Assembly: GCA_002294045.1 (NCBI GenBank)
Contig: DBEP01000114.1
Span: 31,443-95,442, forward strand
Reading direction: 5' to 3'
DNA length: 64,000 nucleotides
Source of the DNA: Lachnoclostridium sp. UBA903
Lineage (GTDB): Bacteria; Bacillota; Clostridia; Lachnospirales; Lachnospiraceae
A program made the translations under genes and the position numbers. Of this stretch, positions 35,664 through 43,971 are shown piece by piece. Each line of letters begins with the position of its first letter. Within the stretch, counting starts at the first letter, position 1. Below the pieces are notes generated by a model, which did not search any database, was not told the DNA's origin, and worked only from the letters and a program-made list of their open reading frames with translations.

Positions 35664-36497
35664 ATGAATCATATAAAGGAATTAATGGAAAATGTAAAAA
35701 ATAAAACACCCCTTATACATAATATAACAAACTATGTAACGGTAAATGACTGCGCCAACATTATTCTGGCCTGCGGGGCTTCCCCCATTATGGCGGACGA
35801 CAGATTGGAAGTGGAAGAAATCACGGCTATCTGTGATGCCCTGGTAATTAATATCGGAACCTTAAATGAACGGCTGGTGGAATCTATGATAAAAGCAGGC
35901 AGGAAAGCCAATGAACTGGGACATCCCGTTATATTGGACCCGGTCGGGGCAGGTGCCTCAGGGCTCCGTACCGAAACTGCGGCCAGATTATTAAAAGAGG
36001 TAAAGTTTTGTGTAATCCGGGGCAATATTTCGGAGATTAAAACTGTTTATATGGGAAGCAGCAGCACCAGGGGAGTGGATGCGGATGTGGCCGATGCCGT
36101 AACGGAGCATAATTTAGACGATACCATCCGGCTTGCCATGGCTTTGTCTAAAGAAACGGGAGCAGTTATAGCAATAACCGGAGCCGTTGATATTGTTGCA
36201 GACAGTAAAAAGGCTTATGCAATATATAACGGGCATCCTATGATGGGCAAAATCACAGGCACCGGCTGTATGCTGACGGCCGTAACCGGTGCATACTGTG
36301 CCGCAAATCCGGATAAAATACTGGAGGCCGCCGCTGTCAGTGTATGTGCCATGGGTATCTGCGGGGAAGAAGCTTATAAAAAGATGAATGAAAATGACGG
36401 AGGGACCTCCTCCATGAAAATGTATTTAATTGACTATATGAGTAAATTAAATGACAAAATTATAGTAGAAAAGGTTAAATACGAAAGCAAAGATTGA
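35664..36497 (+). CDS. thiM: Hydroxyethylthiazole kinase ThiM
   Basis: The 277-aa ribokinase-like enzyme phosphorylates 4-methyl-5-hydroxyethylthiazole for salvage. It shows PLIHNITNYVTVNDCANIILACGASPIM at the N-terminus, DPVGAGAS in the middle and the anion-hole and catalytic Cys motif GTGCMLTAVTGA. AGAAGGAGG precedes the ATG. It sits between thiC and thiE in the riboswitch-controlled operon. The product joins HMP-PP in the ThiE reaction. Confidence 0.95.
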   Translation: MNHIKELMENVKNKTPLIHNITNYVTVNDCANIILACGASPIMADDRLEVEEITAICDALVINIGTLNERLVESMIKAGRKANELGHPVILDPVGAGASGLRTETAARLLKEVKFCVIRGNISEIKTVYMGSSSTRGVDADVADAVTEHNLDDTIRLAMALSKETGAVIAITGAVDIVADSKKAYAIYNGHPMMGKITGTGCMLTAVTGAYCAANPDKILEAAAVSVCAMGICGEEAYKKMNENDGGTSSMKMYLIDYMSKLNDKIIVEKVKYESKD

Positions 36498-36521
36498 ATA
36501 CGGAAGAAAAGGCTGAATACT

Positions 36522-36546
36522 GGAGTGTGTTTGAAAAAGCTGACTA
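36522..36546 (+). repeat. Short family A palindrome between thiM and thiE
   Basis: GGAGTGTGTTTGAAAAAGC runs into TGACTAG: one full terminus with a degraded second end. It is comparable to the short copies at 28470 and 53431. Confidence 0.5.
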
Positions 36547-36598
36547 GAAAGGAAAAACGTCCGACGAAACCGGACTTCTCATGAAAGGGGATTGAAGA

Positions 36599-37270
36599 TT
36601 GAAAACAGATAAGAAGGATATGCTGCTTTATGCCATAACCGACCGGTCCTGGCTGAACGGCGGCAGTTTGGCAAAGCAGGTGGAGGAATGTATAACGGCA
36701 GGTGCGACTTTTATACAGCTGAGAGAGAAAAATCTGTCTTTTTCGGAATCTGTAAAGACAGCGGTAGAGATTAAGGCCGTAACGGACCGTTATAAGATTC
36801 CTTTTGTTATAAATGACGACGTGAATGTGGCGCTTAAAGCAGATGCGGACGGAGTACATATAGGCCAGGGAGATGAAGATATGGGAACCGTAAGGGAAAA
36901 GCTTGGCAATGATAAAATCATTGGTTTATCGGTCCATAACGCAGAAGAAGCAAAAAAGGCGCAGGAAATGGGTGCCGACTATATTGGAGTGGGTGCCGTG
37001 TTCAGTACGGCAACTAAGACAGATGCGGTCCCGGTTCCCTTTGATACCCTTCAAGATATTTGCCGGTCCGTCAATATACCGGTGGTAGCTATCGGCGGAA
37101 TATCCAGGGATAATATACTGAAACTCTCCGGCAGCGGGGTGGACGGTGTTGCAGTCATATCCGCCGTATTTGCACAGCCGGATATCGGTAAAGCCACCTC
37201 GGAGCTGTTGCGGCTTTCAAGGCAGATGGTGGCCGGAGACAAGAATAAGACGTTACGTGTGCAGAAATGA
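36599..37270 (+). CDS. thiE: Thiamine-phosphate synthase ThiE
   Basis: The 223-aa TIM-barrel enzyme couples HMP-PP and thiazole phosphate. Motifs: LYAITDRSWL, TFIQLREKNL, FVINDDVNVAL, ADGVHIGQGDED, ADYIGVGAVFSTATKTDA and VVAIGGIS. The start is a TTG with AAAGGGG eight bases upstream; there is no ATG in a suitable position. It overlaps no neighbour and is followed after 7 bp by thiD. Confidence 0.94.
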   Translation: MKTDKKDMLLYAITDRSWLNGGSLAKQVEECITAGATFIQLREKNLSFSESVKTAVEIKAVTDRYKIPFVINDDVNVALKADADGVHIGQGDEDMGTVREKLGNDKIIGLSVHNAEEAKKAQEMGADYIGVGAVFSTATKTDAVPVPFDTLQDICRSVNIPVVAIGGISRDNILKLSGSGVDGVAVISAVFAQPDIGKATSELLRLSRQMVAGDKNKTLRVQK

Positions 37271-37277
37271 GGAAAAC

Positions 37278-38060
37278 ATGAAAACAATATTAACCATAGC
37301 CGGATCGGATTGCAGCGGCGGTGCAGGAATCCAGGCTGACATCAAAACCATAACCGCCCACAAAATGTACGCCATGAGTGTGATAACCGCACTTACCGCC
37401 CAAAATACCACGGGTGTATACGGAGTAATGGAGACGGCGCCTGAGTTTGTCGGAAAACAGATGGATACCGTATTTTCCGATATATACCCGGATGCGGTTA
37501 AAATCGGAATGGTATCTGACAAAAATATTATAGAAACCATTACCGAAAAATTAACGGAATATCATGCGAAAAACATCGTCCTTGACCCGGTTATGATTTC
37601 TACAAGCGGAAACAGATTATTAAAGGACGATGCAATACAAGCCCTTTTAACTAAACTGATGCCTGCCGCCAAAATCATTACTCCCAATATTCCGGAAGCG
37701 GAAAGCCTGTGCGGGTTTAAGATACGGAGCAAAAATGATATGCAGAAGGCGGCAGTTAAAATATCGGAAACCTTAGCTTCCTGTATTCTAATCAAAGGCG
37801 GTCATTTAGAGGATTCCAGTGATGATGTTTTATATATGGACGGAGATTTCCACTGGTTTGAACATAGCAGAATCAAAAACTCCAATACCCATGGGACAGG
37901 CTGTACGCTTTCCTCCGCCATAGCATGCAACCTGGCTGCCGGAACGGATGTAAGAAACAGTATCAGTGCAGCCAAGGAATATGTAACGGGTGCGTTGCAT
38001 ACCCATCTGGATTTGGGAAAGGGAAACGGTCCGTTAAATCATTGCTGGAATCTTTTGTAA
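37278..38060 (+). CDS. thiD: HMP/HMP-phosphate kinase ThiD
   Basis: The 260-aa ribokinase-fold enzyme phosphorylates HMP and HMP phosphate. It starts TILTIAGSDCSGGAGIQADIKT and has DPVMISTSGNRLL, TPNIPEAE, ILIKGGHLE and the catalytic NTHGTGCTLSSAIA. AGG before the ATG at 37278 lies at the thiE stop. It closes the operon. A family A repeat begins about 20 bp after the stop. Confidence 0.95.
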   Translation: MKTILTIAGSDCSGGAGIQADIKTITAHKMYAMSVITALTAQNTTGVYGVMETAPEFVGKQMDTVFSDIYPDAVKIGMVSDKNIIETITEKLTEYHAKNIVLDPVMISTSGNRLLKDDAIQALLTKLMPAAKIITPNIPEAESLCGFKIRSKNDMQKAAVKISETLASCILIKGGHLEDSSDDVLYMDGDFHWFEHSRIKNSNTHGTGCTLSSAIACNLAAGTDVRNSISAAKEYVTGALHTHLDLGKGNGPLNHCWNLL

Positions 38061-38077
38061 AGTTCATCCTGCCGCCT

Positions 38078-38241
38078 AAAGTGCGTTTGAAAAATCATTG
38101 CGCCGTTCTGAACGCTCCACTTTGCGGTATACAGCGTCGTAATTTTGGGAGAGCAGTACCACTACGCTCCCCAAATTGCTCCTTGTCTCCCACAAAGTGG
38201 AGCATCCAGCCCGGTACAAGCATTTTTCAAACACATTCTAG
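38078..38241. repeat. Dispersed repeat family A, complete copy
   Basis: About 164 bp with inverted ends: AGTGCGTTTGAAAAATCATTG on the left and, read from the right, CTAGAATGTGTTTGAAAAATG. Inner segments are inverted too: GCTCCACTTTGCGG against CCACAAAGTGGAGC. The whole element is an imperfect palindrome without an ORF. It sits between the converging thiD and topB genes and could form a large hairpin that also stops transcription. Confidence 0.75.
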
Positions 38242-38257
38242 CATTTTTCCTGCCATA

Positions 38258-40447
38258 CTATAATTTGAGTTTGGATAGTGCATCTGCAAATGAGGTATTT
38301 ACAGATTCTTCTTTTTGTGAATTTAAATATTTCTGTACATCTTTTTTGTTGACTCCTGCGCCTTCTTTTTCTCTTCTGGTTTTGAAGGCAGAAAGCTTTT
38401 CCTTGTAGCCGCAGGAGCACACGAAGGTTTCCTCTTCTCCCTTTTGGAGCAGTTCCATTTTTTTATGGCAATTGGGACAACGGGCATTACTCAGCTTTGC
38501 GATAGTCTCGCGGTGGCCGCATGCCCTGTCCTGGCAAACAAGAAGACGGGCATTTTTCCCGTTGACGGCCAGCATTCGTTTGCCGCAGAGGGGGCATTTG
38601 GTATTCGTCAGGTTATCGTGGCGGAAAGTGCCGTCACTTTGCCTGATTTCCAGAATCAGGTCCTTCGTATAGCTTTGGATGTCGTCAATAAAGGTGTTGT
38701 CTTTTTGTTTCCCCTGCGCAATATTGGAAAGTTCCATCTCCCATTTGGCAGTCAGCTCCGGTTTCTTAAGGTCTTCAGGAACCAGTTCCAGAAGCTGCTT
38801 TCCTTTAGACGTAATTAAAATTTCCGTCCCCTGTTTTTCCATTAGAAAAGAGTGAAACAGCTTCTCAATAATATCGGCCCGTGTAGCCACGGTTCCAAGC
38901 CCTCCGGTCTCGCCCAGGGTTTTTTTAGCTTCCATATCGTTGGATTCCATGTATTTTATTGGATTTTCCATAGCGGTAAGCAAAGTGGCCTCCGTAAAAC
39001 GGGAGGGTGGTTTTGTCTTTCCGGTTGTTTGCGTAATATTGGAAATCAATAGCTGTTCGCCCTTTTTTATTTCAGGAAGAGCCTGGTCGGATAAATTGCC
39101 GGCGGTGTCGGATTCTTCCTCCTTATCTTCCCAGATGTCTGATTCATAGACAATTTTCCATCCCGGCGAATGAATCACTTTTCCTTTGGCGATAAAGGTC
39201 TGTCCTTCGGCAGAGGCTTTTAAGGTGGTTTGTTCATATTCAAAAGGGGGATAAAGGACACTTAAGAATCTGCGTACTACCAAATCGTATATTTTGCGCT
39301 CCTCGTTGGTCATATGCTCTAATTGTACAAATTGTTCCGTAGGAATAATTGCATGGTGGTCGCTGACCTTTTTATCATCTACAAAGGATTTATTGGTCCC
39401 AAGCGGTTTCATGGTTAACGGGCCGGCCAGTTTTTTGTAGGGTCCCGTGCCGCATGCTTTTAATCTTTCCTTTAATGTGGGAACTATGTCGGAACCAATA
39501 TACCGGGAATCGGTTCTGGGGTAGGTAAGTACTTTGTGATTCTCATACAGGCGCTGCATGATATTTAATGTCTCCTTGGCGGAAAAGCCAAAACGCCTGT
39601 TGGCATCCCGCTGCAGCTCGGTCAGGTCATAAAGTCCGGGTGCGTAGATTTTTTTAGCGGATTTATTGATTTCGTTAACGGTTAATTTTTGTTGTTTTAG
39701 GTTCCGGTACAATGATTCCATATAATCTTTCTGAAAGCAGCGGAAACTTCCGTTTTTCGTATTCTGCCAGGTCCATTTAATTCCGCCGGCCATGCATTCA
39801 ATCCCATAGTATTCTTCCGGGCGGAAATCTCTGATTTCTTCTTCGCGCCGTGCAATTATGGCCAAAGTAGGTGTCTGCACACGTCCGCAGGATAAGCTGG
39901 CATTGTATTTACAGGTCAGTGCCCGGGTCGCATTGATTCCTACCAGCCAGTCCGCTTCGGCACGGCCCCGGGCGGCGTGGTATAAAGCATTGTAATTTCG
40001 GCCGTCTTTTAAATGAGCAAAGCCTTCCCGGATTGCTTTATCAGTAACCGAAGAAATCCAAAGACGTTTGACAGGTTTGCGGCAGACTGCTTTTTCCAGA
40101 ATCCATCTGGCTACCAGTTCTCCCTCACGGCCGGCATCTGTGGCAATGATGATTTCAGATACATCCTTACGTAACAGCTGGGTTTTTACGGCATGGTATT
40201 GCCCGGAAGTCTGTTTGATTACTACCAGTTCCCATTTCTGGGGAATCATGGGCAAATGCTCCAGCTTCCATTCCTTATATTTTTTATCGTATTCTTCCGG
40301 GTCTGCCAGGGTAACCAGATGACCCAGCGCCCAGGTGACAATATATTGATTTCCTTCCAGAGCACCAGGCAATTTTTTCTGGCATTTTAATACCCGGGCA
40401 ATGTCCCTGGCGACGGAAGGTTTTTCGGCAAGTACTAATGATTTCAT
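38258..40447 (-). CDS. topB: DNA topoisomerase III (type IA)
   Basis: The 729-aa protein starts with the TOPRIM domain (LVLAEKPSVARDIARVL, IIATDAGREGELVAR) and has the catalytic Tyr in TYPRTDSRYI at about residue 310. The core ends near residue 590. A C-terminal region carries two zinc-finger-like Cys clusters (CPLCGKRM...CQDRACGH and CPNCHKKM...CSCGYK). AGGAGAGGAATCT before the ATG at 40447 supports the start. It decatenates DNA during replication and recombination. It is transcribed toward thiD and appears monocistronic. Confidence 0.93.
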   Translation of the reverse strand: MKSLVLAEKPSVARDIARVLKCQKKLPGALEGNQYIVTWALGHLVTLADPEEYDKKYKEWKLEHLPMIPQKWELVVIKQTSGQYHAVKTQLLRKDVSEIIIATDAGREGELVARWILEKAVCRKPVKRLWISSVTDKAIREGFAHLKDGRNYNALYHAARGRAEADWLVGINATRALTCKYNASLSCGRVQTPTLAIIARREEEIRDFRPEEYYGIECMAGGIKWTWQNTKNGSFRCFQKDYMESLYRNLKQQKLTVNEINKSAKKIYAPGLYDLTELQRDANRRFGFSAKETLNIMQRLYENHKVLTYPRTDSRYIGSDIVPTLKERLKACGTGPYKKLAGPLTMKPLGTNKSFVDDKKVSDHHAIIPTEQFVQLEHMTNEERKIYDLVVRRFLSVLYPPFEYEQTTLKASAEGQTFIAKGKVIHSPGWKIVYESDIWEDKEEESDTAGNLSDQALPEIKKGEQLLISNITQTTGKTKPPSRFTEATLLTAMENPIKYMESNDMEAKKTLGETGGLGTVATRADIIEKLFHSFLMEKQGTEILITSKGKQLLELVPEDLKKPELTAKWEMELSNIAQGKQKDNTFIDDIQSYTKDLILEIRQSDGTFRHDNLTNTKCPLCGKRMLAVNGKNARLLVCQDRACGHRETIAKLSNARCPNCHKKMELLQKGEEETFVCSCGYKEKLSAFKTRREKEGAGVNKKDVQKYLNSQKEESVNTSFADALSKLKL

Positions 40448-40639
40448 AGATTCCTCTCCTGATAAGTGTGAAATAAAAAGCATTTAACTGCTATGCTTAG
40501 TTTAAATGATACCGTATCCGAAAGCAATACCAATTGTAAATAATTTTGCATGGGAATCCTTAAAAACGTCGAGACTTTTCTCATTGTTATGGTACAATTA
40601 AATTACTTCATGAAGAATAAATTAAGAGGTGATAATTTT

Positions 40640-41041
40640 GTGGATTACTTTATAACGGTCTGGTCGGTTGTTGTTTTTGTTGAAAACCGTCTGCAAGGAA
40701 AATTTGATTACGGCGGACTGATAAATGAAACAGGATTTTCACTTGCCCATATCAGGGATTTGTTTGTTAAACGTACCGGCACGTCATTAGCAAAATACAT
40801 CCTGACGAGGAAAATCAACAATGCGGCATTTGATATATTGCATACCAATCAAAATGTGGTTGATATTGCAATGAAATACGGATTTACAAACCATGATACC
40901 TTTACAAGGGCTTTTAAAAGAATTACGGGACTGACTCCGGCCGGGTTCAGGAAATACCGGCCGGCTGTGGGAAGAGTAAGACTTTGTGCCGGCGTTTACG
41001 GTATTGGATTATTAAAAAGTAAGGAGAAGGATGATGATTAA
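40640..41041 (+). CDS. Small AraC-type helix-turn-helix protein
   Basis: The 133-aa protein consists almost only of the two AraC helix-turn-helix motifs (FSLAHIRDLFVKRTG and VVDIAMKYGFTNHDTFTRAF, ending ITGLTPAGFRKYR). It starts at a GTG with AGAGGTG eight bases upstream; upstream ATGs have no ribosome binding site. It lacks a sensor domain. Its end overlaps the start of the papain-like-fold gene by 11 bp, so the two are translationally coupled and probably work together, perhaps with that protein providing the sensing part. Confidence 0.8.
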   Translation: MDYFITVWSVVVFVENRLQGKFDYGGLINETGFSLAHIRDLFVKRTGTSLAKYILTRKINNAAFDILHTNQNVVDIAMKYGFTNHDTFTRAFKRITGLTPAGFRKYRPAVGRVRLCAGVYGIGLLKSKEKDDD

Positions 41042-42110
41042 AAAAACAAAACATACAAGTGAAGACAGTACCGTTTTATACGGTGTTCCAAAAGTCAGTT
41101 ATGAAACTTATGGCTGTACCCCGTTTCCAATGTGTCTGAAAGCGTGTGCAAATTATCTAGGCAGGGATTTGGATTACGATTATGTGATGGCAGCAAGCGG
41201 AGCGGCTTTCCGGCTGGTCTGGGACACCACTTCATGGAATGGAGGGAATGTGGATGTTATTTTCACCTATGACGACCCGGTTAAAATTTATCAAACAGGA
41301 ATGAATGCCATAGGCTGTAAATATAATCTTCTTGGCCGTACCGCAAAAAGCAAAAAAGAAGATTTTATTCAATTTATAAAAGAGCAAATCGATAGCGGTT
41401 TCCCTTGTATAGCCCTTGGAATTATCGGTCCTCCCGAAGCCTGTATCATAACAGGATACCGGGATAACGGCAGAACTTTATTAGGATGGAATTTTTTTCA
41501 GGATTATCCCGAAAACGGTTCCTGTGTTAAAACGGATGAATCCGGTTATTTTATTACCGATAAGTGGTGGGAAAATACGGATACGAAAGCGGTTATGTCA
41601 ACAAGCCAAGGCTCCGATGAAACAATTACATTTAAAAACATAGTTGAAAATGCCGCTGCCGCCCTGGAAGGACGGACAAATGGCAAATATGCAAAAGGTA
41701 TTTATGCATATGACGCATGGAAAAAAGCAATTCTGAATGATTCTGAATTTTCAGAAAGTGTAATAATGCCGTTATTAGTTGAAAAGTTAATGTGTCAGGG
41801 AGATGCCATGGATTGTCTTGCGGACGGAAGAAAAAATGCAAGTATCTTTTTTAGTAAAGCGGCGGACCATATTACCGAGCATTCCGGTCAGATAAAATTA
41901 TTGGCAGAACATTTTGAAGAGGCTGCTGCGTCCGCATTTAAAATGGCTGATGTGTTAGGCGGATGGGAACGGGGCGAGCAGCAGATGAGAAATCTCGTTA
42001 ATCCCCGCACCAGAAAGCAGCTTGCCGTGTTGATAGATGAGGCAAAAAATTCCGACTTAAAAGCCCTGGAAATATTAAAAGAATTAAGCAGACTTTCTTT
42101 TTTAAATTGA
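41031..42110 (+). CDS. Papain-like-fold protein, BtrH N-terminal/C39-like (function unknown)
   Basis: The 359-aa protein has no signal peptide. The N-terminal half has a Cys in YGCTPFPMCLKACANYLG and later GFPCIALGIIGPPEACIITGYRDNGRTLLGWNFF, an arrangement like C39 peptidases or BtrH-type acyltransferase folds. The C-terminal half is helical. AAGGAG lies before ATGATG; either ATG could start. It overlaps a sensorless AraC-type gene, a pairing that suggests ligand binding or peptide processing linked to regulation. Catalytic activity is not established. Confidence 0.5.
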   Translation: MMIKKTKHTSEDSTVLYGVPKVSYETYGCTPFPMCLKACANYLGRDLDYDYVMAASGAAFRLVWDTTSWNGGNVDVIFTYDDPVKIYQTGMNAIGCKYNLLGRTAKSKKEDFIQFIKEQIDSGFPCIALGIIGPPEACIITGYRDNGRTLLGWNFFQDYPENGSCVKTDESGYFITDKWWENTDTKAVMSTSQGSDETITFKNIVENAAAALEGRTNGKYAKGIYAYDAWKKAILNDSEFSESVIMPLLVEKLMCQGDAMDCLADGRKNASIFFSKAADHITEHSGQIKLLAEHFEEAAASAFKMADVLGGWERGEQQMRNLVNPRTRKQLAVLIDEAKNSDLKALEILKELSRLSFLN

Positions 42111-42183
42111 TTACCCTGATAATTTATGCTATATTAATGTTAATTTATGTTAAATAATATAAAATAATTGGGGAGATTATCGT

Positions 42184-42930
42184 ATGGAGAACGGTACAGT
42201 AATCGGAACGGGCAATACGGCAGTTATATATGAATGGGAAGACGGTAAGGTATTGAAATTATTTCATCCGGGGTATCCGAAGGAAGCGGTGGACAGAGAA
42301 TTTAAGAATGCATTGGCATTAGATAAATTGGATTTTGGGAAACCGAAGGTATATGAAACTGTTTTTTATAAAGGACAATGGGGAATCCTGTACGAAAGGG
42401 CAGAAGGAGAAAATCTTTTGGAGGTCACATTAAGCACCGGCGATTTAAAGAATTGCGCACTGCATATGGCAGACCTGCATAAGGCCATCCTTCGGAATAA
42501 AATTACGGACGTACCCGATTACCGGGAATTTCTGAAATATAATTTGGATAAGTTTCCGCCGTCTTATGGAAAGAAACGGGAAGAGGCCCTGCAAATGCTT
42601 TATAAACTGCCGGACGGCGATAACCTGTGCCATGGGGACTTTCATCCGGGAAACATTATGATATCCAAAGGAACGGCGAAGGTTATCGACTTTATGAACG
42701 TATGCCGCGGCAGTTACTTTTACGATGTTGCAAGAACCGTATTCCTTGTGCAGTATACACCGGTGCAGGAAGGAGCAGAAGACAGGGAAAAAATGCTGCT
42801 GTTTAAGAAAACGCTGTCTGATTTATATCTCCTGCATATGAAAGTTACCAGGGAAATGATACAGGATTATCTGACGGTTATTGCCGCGGCCAGAATAAAT
42901 GAATGTCCGGATGAAGATACCGTTTTTTAA
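42184..42930 (+). CDS. Aminoglycoside phosphotransferase/choline kinase-like protein
   Basis: The 248-aa small-molecule kinase has the Brenner motif LCHGDFHPGNIMI and the metal-binding IDFMNVCRGSYFYDVARTVFL. The N-lobe contains GNTAVIYEWEDGKVLKLF. Members of this family phosphorylate aminoglycosides, macrolides, choline or sugars. Nothing here shows resistance, and housekeeping relatives are common in Clostridia. GGGGAG precedes the ATG. The next gene, yjbQ-like, starts 35 bp downstream and is probably co-transcribed. Confidence 0.8.
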   Translation: MENGTVIGTGNTAVIYEWEDGKVLKLFHPGYPKEAVDREFKNALALDKLDFGKPKVYETVFYKGQWGILYERAEGENLLEVTLSTGDLKNCALHMADLHKAILRNKITDVPDYREFLKYNLDKFPPSYGKKREEALQMLYKLPDGDNLCHGDFHPGNIMISKGTAKVIDFMNVCRGSYFYDVARTVFLVQYTPVQEGAEDREKMLLFKKTLSDLYLLHMKVTREMIQDYLTVIAAARINECPDEDTVF

Positions 42931-42964
42931 GACTATAATCAGGAGAAAGAAGGGAGAATATAAT

Positions 42965-43354
42965 ATGCTGTACGAATATAACTTGCAGACGCCGAGAGAG
43001 GATTTTATCAATATCACTGCCAAAGTAAAAGAGGCGGTCAGGCAGAGCGGTGTAATAGACGGCATCTGTGTCATATACTGCCCCCATACCACCGCAGGCA
43101 TTACCATTAATGAGAATGCGGACCCGGATGTGGTTACGGACATGCTTTTAGGTCTTCGGAAAGCTTTCCCGGACAGAAGGGAGTTTCAACATGCCGAGGG
43201 AAATTCCACGGCTCATTTAAAATCAAGTTTTACAGGCGCCAGCCAGACCGTAATTATTAAAGAAGGCGGATTGGTGCTTGGTACCTGGCAGGGAATCTAT
43301 TTCTGTGAATTTGACGGACCGAGAAGCAGAAGATTTTATGTAAAGGTGGTATGA
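42965..43354 (+). CDS. YjbQ-family protein (secondary thiamine-phosphate synthase-like)
   Basis: The 129-aa protein has the UPF0047/YjbQ signature: CVIYCPHTTAGITINENADPDV, HAEGNSTAHLKSSFTG and LGTWQGIYFCEFDGPRSRRFYVKV. A YjbQ-family protein has been reported to have weak thiamine-phosphate synthase activity, but the true role is unsettled. The ATG at 42965 fits the family start. A thiamine operon lies 5 kb upstream, which may or may not be meaningful. Confidence 0.88.
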   Translation: MLYEYNLQTPREDFINITAKVKEAVRQSGVIDGICVIYCPHTTAGITINENADPDVVTDMLLGLRKAFPDRREFQHAEGNSTAHLKSSFTGASQTVIIKEGGLVLGTWQGIYFCEFDGPRSRRFYVKVV

Positions 43355-43448
43355 AGCGTGAGAATTCAAAATGACTGAAAAGGGAAGATTTACAGAAGAA
43401 GTGCTTTGAAAAGATTTCATGCACTGTTTGTGCCGAAAGGCAAACGAC

Positions 43449-43483
43449 ATAGGAGGGCGTGCGCAGGAATGGAGAAAATTATG
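43449..43483 (+). repeat. Family D leader repeat before the methyltransferase remnant
   Basis: GCGTGCGCAGGAATGGAG, AAAATT, ATG matches the leaders at 49767-49806 (-) and 31656-31696 (-). By analogy with the 49769 start, translation here begins at the ATG at 43481. Confidence 0.55.
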
Positions 43484-43789
43484 AAAAACCCCTGGGAGGG
43501 TGTATTATTGGCTGATTACGAAGAACATATGAAACTGCCGGGAATCCACCAATTGCAATCACTGAATTTTGTTATGAAACGGCAGATTGCTGCATATCCC
43601 GTCCGAACCCTGTCCATAATCACCCTATTTTCAGTCATTTTCAGAAATTTCCAAATTGCACTCTGTATCAGCAAAGAAGAGCTGACTTTTAAATTAAAGT
43701 CCATAAATATGGATTTAATTTACCAGGATGAAATCAGATTACCGAATAAAAAAGCACTTCTCAGACTTGATTATAAAAAAGCCGGTTAA
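43481..43789 (+). pseudogene. Internally deleted SAM-dependent methyltransferase
   Basis: The N-terminal part, MKNPWEGVLLADYEEHMKL to QLQSLNFVMKRQIAAYPVRT, is the start of a Firmicutes class I methyltransferase family, normally followed by the SAM-binding glycine loop. That loop and the rest of the core are absent. The sequence jumps to a typical C-terminal end, ISKEELTFKLKSINMDLIYQ to LPNKKALLRLDYKK. The product is about 102 aa where about 250 is expected. The frame stays open, so an in-frame deletion is the simplest reading. An alternative start is 43469. Confidence 0.6.
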
Positions 43790-43809
43790 AAACAGCCCGG
43801 CTTTTATTT
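43775..43809 (+). terminator. Intrinsic terminator overlapping the pseudogene stop
   Basis: AAAAAAGCCGG (43775-43785) pairs with CCCGGCTTTTAT (43796-43807). The run of A before and T after gives a bidirectional-type terminator. Confidence 0.75.
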
Positions 43810-43971
43810 GAGCTATCTGTTAATCCATAAAATTTTTTCTTACCGGTTTAAAAATATCTGGAATATTTTCAATAGAAAGTGCATAAAACTTGCACATTAA
43901 TTTCCTTAACAGAATAAACTGAAATGAGAATAAGGATTCATAGCAATCCAGGTAGTTTTACAGGAGTTAAT

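Noticed and set aside
38258..40447. Topoisomerase of a conjugative element
   Set aside because: Length and domain order fit chromosomal TopB, and no relaxase, coupling protein or type IV secretion gene is near.
42184..42930. Aminoglycoside resistance gene
   Set aside because: The kinase motifs are generic; there is no linked resistance or mobility gene, so a resistance call is not supported.
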